Part shown: piece by piece, positions 12,618 through 15,568 of the stretch
Layout: every line of letters begins with the position of its first letter
How positions within the stretch are numbered: the stretch's first letter is position 1
Source: UBA6136 sp044237765
GTDB taxonomy: Bacteria; Pseudomonadota; Gammaproteobacteria; Methylococcales; Methylococcaceae
Length of the DNA: 15,568 nucleotides
Reading direction: 5' to 3'
Assembly: GCA_044237765.1 (NCBI GenBank)
Contig: JBIIEQ010000074.1
Location: 1 to 15,568, forward strand
Translations under genes and position numbers: made by a program
Notes under the pieces: model-generated
What the model was told of the DNA's origin: nothing
Database searches by the model: none
What the model saw: only the letters and a program-made list of their open reading frames with translations

Positions 12618-15568
12618 TCACAATCTTTCCAGCGTCAGTTCGGAGCGGATCCATTGATCGGGTGAGGCTTCTATCTTCGCATCGCGCAGAAAAAGCCGTT
12701 CGTCGGTAATGCCCTGTTCCTCGATCAAAAATCCACGAATGGTCTCGGCACGAGACTGCGCGAGCGCCCTGAGGTGGATCTCGTCGATAGGCCATTTGTC
12801 CAGCACCTTTCTCCGGGCATTTTCAAACAGACGGCCGGTCAACAGCTTCTGGTCTTCCTTATCCATCGTGCGAAGTTCTGGGGAGGCGGGAAACTTTTCG
12901 CGGTAATAGGCGGTAAATAACCGCCGGTAATCCTCATCGGTCAGATCCGGCACTGGAGCACCCCGGAGCCGCACGCCCTGGGCGCGCAACTCAACCCGAC
13001 GCGCATTCTTGAGCTCTTCCAGCAAGGCCTTGCCGGCCAGCGCAAACCGATCCTGGCGGGGGTCGGCGGTGCCGCGTATGTCCAGCGTTGAGCCCAGTGT
13101 CGACTGCAGGTTGTCCGCGATCGTTTTAAGGGCATTGACCGAGGACTCCACCATCTTAGCTTCCCCGGCGGGGAAAGACAGGGTGAAATGCTGGGCCTCG
13201 CCGCCATTGACCACTTCATTGACCAGACTCGCGGGTGTGTAAAAGAGTTTGGCGATCAGGCTGGTGAAGGCATCCCGGTAAAGCGTCCACAGGTTGAATT
13301 GCGGGTTGGTCAGGTCGCCATAAATAGGCAGATCGATATCGATCTTGCCTTCGCCGTTCTTGAGGATGTACAGCGCGAAATCAACCAACCAGGACGTGTT
13401 GTCATCGACACGATCCCCCAGGGTCAGCTTGTCGAGCACGGCCTGGTTCGTCATTTCCATCAGGCCGTCGCGCATCTGGTAGTTGAACGTCATGTCCAGC
13501 TTGCCCTTTTCGATCCGATATCCGCCAAACTTGCCGGAATAGGCCGAAAAGGTGGTCAGGTTGATGCCCTTGAATTGGGCGGTGACATTGGTGTGGTCGC
13601 GGTAGTCGGTGGGGTCCAGCTCACCAAAGACATTGAGCGGGGCATTGCCGTTGAATTTCCCGCTCAGCGAGAGCGTCGCTCTCGCCCCTGCCCGGGAAGT
13701 CAGACCACTCACGGTGCCATCGAAATGGGTGATCTCACCCGAAAAGCCAGGCTTCATGCTGCGATCGGAAAAATCGACCGTGCCATTCTTGATGCGCAAC
13801 AAACCGACGGCGGCCGAGGGTAATTTGTTAACCGGTGTTTTTTCGACTTGCAGAGCCTCAAGCTCACGCGGAATGTCCGCCTGGTTGGGTGGCTCCAGCG
13901 CCGCCAGCAGATTGAGCTGGCGTTTTTCGTCCAGCGCGACTCGGGCAAACGCGTTTTCTGCGGTGATCACTCGAGCGACGAAACGCTGAGGCTTGTTGCT
14001 GATGGCCAGGCCATCGACCTTAATCAAATCCCACTTCATCACGGGTTGGCGCGTGACCCGATCAATCGAGTCAAACTCCAGCACCTCGGCGCCGCCGGCA
14101 TAGTCGATGGTCAGATCGGGTGCCTCGCGGGCGATGACATCGCCCCAAAGGCTGAGGTTACCCCGCTGCAGATCAATGTTGGTCAGGGGTTTCCAGTAAG
14201 GCTCGATGGTGCGCATGCGCAGCTTGTCGAGACCAAAACGAAAGCTGAGCAACAGCGGTTTGAGCTGCAAACGGCCTTCCGCCTCGAAACGGGCACTATT
14301 GCCCACCTGGGTTCGTACGCGAAACTCCATGGCGTTATCTCGATCCGTGGTCAGATCATCGGCCTTCAGGGTCAGACCGTTGAAACGGAACCGGGCGGGG
14401 GGCTGCATTTTTTCGTCATAGAAATTAATCGAATAGTCCTCGAGCTGCAGAGCCTCGATGCCAAGGAGCAACGGACTCTCGGATTTGGCGGTGCCAGACC
14501 CGCCGGCAACAGGCGGCAGCCCCCGGACTTCCAGGCTCCCGTTTTTACGCCGGATGATGTCCATCTCGGTCTTGCCGGAACTGATCAGGTGGGCGGCCAG
14601 GAAGCGATGCTCCAGGTCACCTTTGGCATTCTCCAGTCGTAAGGTGCCGATTCGCGCACGGCGTGGATAGGTCTGTGCAGCGACATCCTGCTGACCGGCG
14701 ACAGGATGGGCACTCGGGTCGGACGGGATGGGCGGATTCGCGGGCAAGGTGGGGATGGCCACCGCTTCGTTTTCAATGAAACCCTGAGCCACGGCATCCG
14801 TGAGTTCGGCCAACTTAACCTGAAAACGCTTGCCGCTAAGCTGGTAGTCCAGATCCTCCACAACCATTTGACCGGCATTCAACAGTTCACTCTGGAGGTC
14901 GTTGAAACGACCGTTGGCCAGGTTGATCTGTTGGTCCTTGCCCTTAAATCGCAGATTTTCTGCGCTCAGACTGCCCAGCTTGCCTTGCGGCGTTTCAATG
15001 GCACCCGACTTGACGCTAGCGGCCTGCAGGGAACGGGTGGCGATGTCGTATTCGACGTTCTGTAGATCAGGCGAAGTGAAATTTCCCCATTCGCTGTTAA
15101 GTTGCCCGGCGGCAAAATGATCAAACCTCACACGTTTTCCGGTCGAGGAAAACTGAAGTCCGAACAGCGTGGGCGAGGCCAATTGACCCCAACGGCTATC
15201 CACCTGATTTGCGGATAAGGCCTGGAGCTTCAGCTCGCCATCCCGCTGACCATATTCCAGCCCGTCCATCGATAATCCGCCGACGCCGCCCCATTCGGAT
15301 TGCGCCTCGGCCGCTGACAGCGAGCTCAGATTGAGCCGGCCTTTTTCTGCGTCGTAGGTCAGTGGCCCAGTTTTCAGTGATTTTGCCTGACCCACCGGCA
15401 ATTTGGCCGTTTCCAGTGACAGCCCATCAAGTTTCAGCGCTCTAAGTTGCTGGTTCTCGGTCATCTGGTAGCTCAATCCCTCCAGCGCCAGACCGCTCAA
15501 CGCGCCCCAACGGGATTCAATATCCGGGGCCCTGAGGTTGGCAAGCTGGAGTTGTCGGCTTTTGGCGT
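12618..15568 (-). CDS. DUF748/AsmA-like envelope protein (N-terminus outside window)
   Basis: The frame is open to the window edge (the TTG at 15500 is not a real start) and ends at TGA 12618-12620, giving more than 980 residues. The C-terminal two thirds carry DUF748 features: GYRIEKGKLDMTFNY, LDKLTLGDRVDD, LYILKNGEGKIDIDLPIYGD and NPQFNLWTLYRDAF, then LDIRGTADPRQDRFALAGKA and the terminal block LRALAQSRAETIRGFLIEEQ. Such proteins are AsmA-related and are thought to sit in the inner membrane with a large periplasmic beta domain; the wider superfamily includes bridge-like lipid-transport proteins. The visible N-terminal part is a chain of 34-residue repeats. A proline-rich gap (about residues 250-280) separates repeats from the DUF748 body. 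The gene converges on the coiled-coil gene with only 30 bp between stops and no clear shared terminator. Function in this organism is not established. Confidence 0.85.
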   Translation of the reverse strand, partial: AKSRQLQLANLRAPDIESRWGALSGLALEGLSYQMTENQQLRALKLDGLSLETAKLPVGQAKSLKTGPLTYDAEKGRLNLSSLSAAEAQSEWGGVGGLSMDGLEYGQRDGELKLQALSANQVDSRWGQLASPTLFGLQFSSTGKRVRFDHFAAGQLNSEWGNFTSPDLQNVEYDIATRSLQAASVKSGAIETPQGKLGSLSAENLRFKGKDQQINLANGRFNDLQSELLNAGQMVVEDLDYQLSGKRFQVKLAELTDAVAQGFIENEAVAIPTLPANPPIPSDPSAHPVAGQQDVAAQTYPRRARIGTLRLENAKGDLEHRFLAAHLISSGKTEMDIIRRKNGSLEVRGLPPVAGGSGTAKSESPLLLGIEALQLEDYSINFYDEKMQPPARFRFNGLTLKADDLTTDRDNAMEFRVRTQVGNSARFEAEGRLQLKPLLLSFRFGLDKLRMRTIEPYWKPLTNIDLQRGNLSLWGDVIAREAPDLTIDYAGGAEVLEFDSIDRVTRQPVMKWDLIKVDGLAISNKPQRFVARVITAENAFARVALDEKRQLNLLAALEPPNQADIPRELEALQVEKTPVNKLPSAAVGLLRIKNGTVDFSDRSMKPGFSGEITHFDGTVSGLTSRAGARATLSLSGKFNGNAPLNVFGELDPTDYRDHTNVTAQFKGINLTTFSAYSGKFGGYRIEKGKLDMTFNYQMRDGLMEMTNQAVLDKLTLGDRVDDNTSWLVDFALYILKNGEGKIDIDLPIYGDLTNPQFNLWTLYRDAFTSLIAKLFYTPASLVNEVVNGGEAQHFTLSFPAGEAKMVESSVNALKTIADNLQSTLGSTLDIRGTADPRQDRFALAGKALLEELKNARRVELRAQGVRLRGAPVPDLTDEDYRRLFTAYYREKFPASPELRTMDKEDQKLLTGRLFENARRKVLDKWPIDEIHLRALAQSRAETIRGFLIEEQGITDERLFLRDAKIEASPDQWIRSELTLERL
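14870..15568 (-). repeat. 34-residue tandem protein repeats in the DUF748 protein
   Basis: The motif [ST][RE]WG recurs in register. Counting from the TTG at 15500, tryptophans fall at residues 70, 104 and 138, exactly 34 apart, and degenerate copies with the Trp replaced follow the same step at about 36 (PVG), 172 (PQG) and 206. One more copy (ESRWG) lies just upstream, near 15505. Each unit reads roughly SxWGxLxxxxLxGLxYxxxxxxLxLxxLxA. Nucleotide identity between copies is low, so this is an old protein-level repeat, not recent DNA duplication. The array continues out of the window. Confidence 0.7.

Noticed and set aside
13188..14642. Two long plus-strand frames (211 and 264 codons) opposite the DUF748 gene
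   Set aside because: They are antisense shadows of a high-GC gene with biased third positions; the sense frame carries the DUF748 motifs and no initiation signals support the opposite strand.

Overview
The window reads as a Gram-negative proteobacterial chromosome segment. It has outer-membrane proteins, a TonB/ExbBD energiser, a two-partner-secretion exoprotein and a large AsmA/DUF748-type envelope protein. A gammaproteobacterium (or a betaproteobacterium) fits best, but I cannot name a genus. No rRNA, tRNA, CRISPR array, transposase or phage gene is visible, and the order looks chromosomal. Most genes appear intact; the two at the window edges are cut.

Layout: (1) 3-2711 (+) is the C-terminal ~900 residues of a filamentous-haemagglutinin-family exoprotein with a DUF3739-like segment, ending in a cysteine pair. 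(2) 2712-3247 is a gene-poor, hairpin-rich spacer between convergent genes. (3) 3248-4312 (-) is a minimal twin-arginine translocase, tatA-tatC, with no tatB. The 56-residue tatA is easy to miss. (4) 4313-4643 is a divergent promoter region with a four-fold, 11-bp-phased TCAC array that resembles a tandem Pho box, and a 5'UTR hairpin. (5) 4644-6653 (+) is phoX, a Tat-exported alkaline phosphatase, followed by a UUCG-loop hairpin. (6) 6713-6898 holds a very clear four-half-site Pho box. (7) 6899-12587 (+) is an apparent operon: DUF2341-LamG-ExbB fusion, ExbD, TonB, a Porin_5-like porin with an N-terminal helical segment, and a secreted coiled-coil protein. (8) 12618-15568 (-) is a DUF748 protein, N-terminally cut by the window edge, whose visible N-terminal part carries 34-residue repeats.

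The unifying idea (inference) is phosphate starvation. Two operator arrays with the PhoB direct-repeat geometry (7-bp half-sites, 11-bp period) lie upstream of phoX and upstream of the ExbB-ExbD-TonB-porin-coiled-coil operon; a weaker two-half candidate lies before tonB. Beside phoX, and divergent from it, is a TatA/TatC pair that could export PhoX, recalling the B. subtilis tatAd-tatCd/phoD arrangement. The module would export a phosphatase that frees phosphate from organic esters and would supply an energised outer-membrane uptake or surface system whose proton channel carries a built-in periplasmic lectin-like head. The individual families are known. What looks worth testing is their combination under Pho-type control, and the absence of a TonB-dependent receptor while a porin is present.
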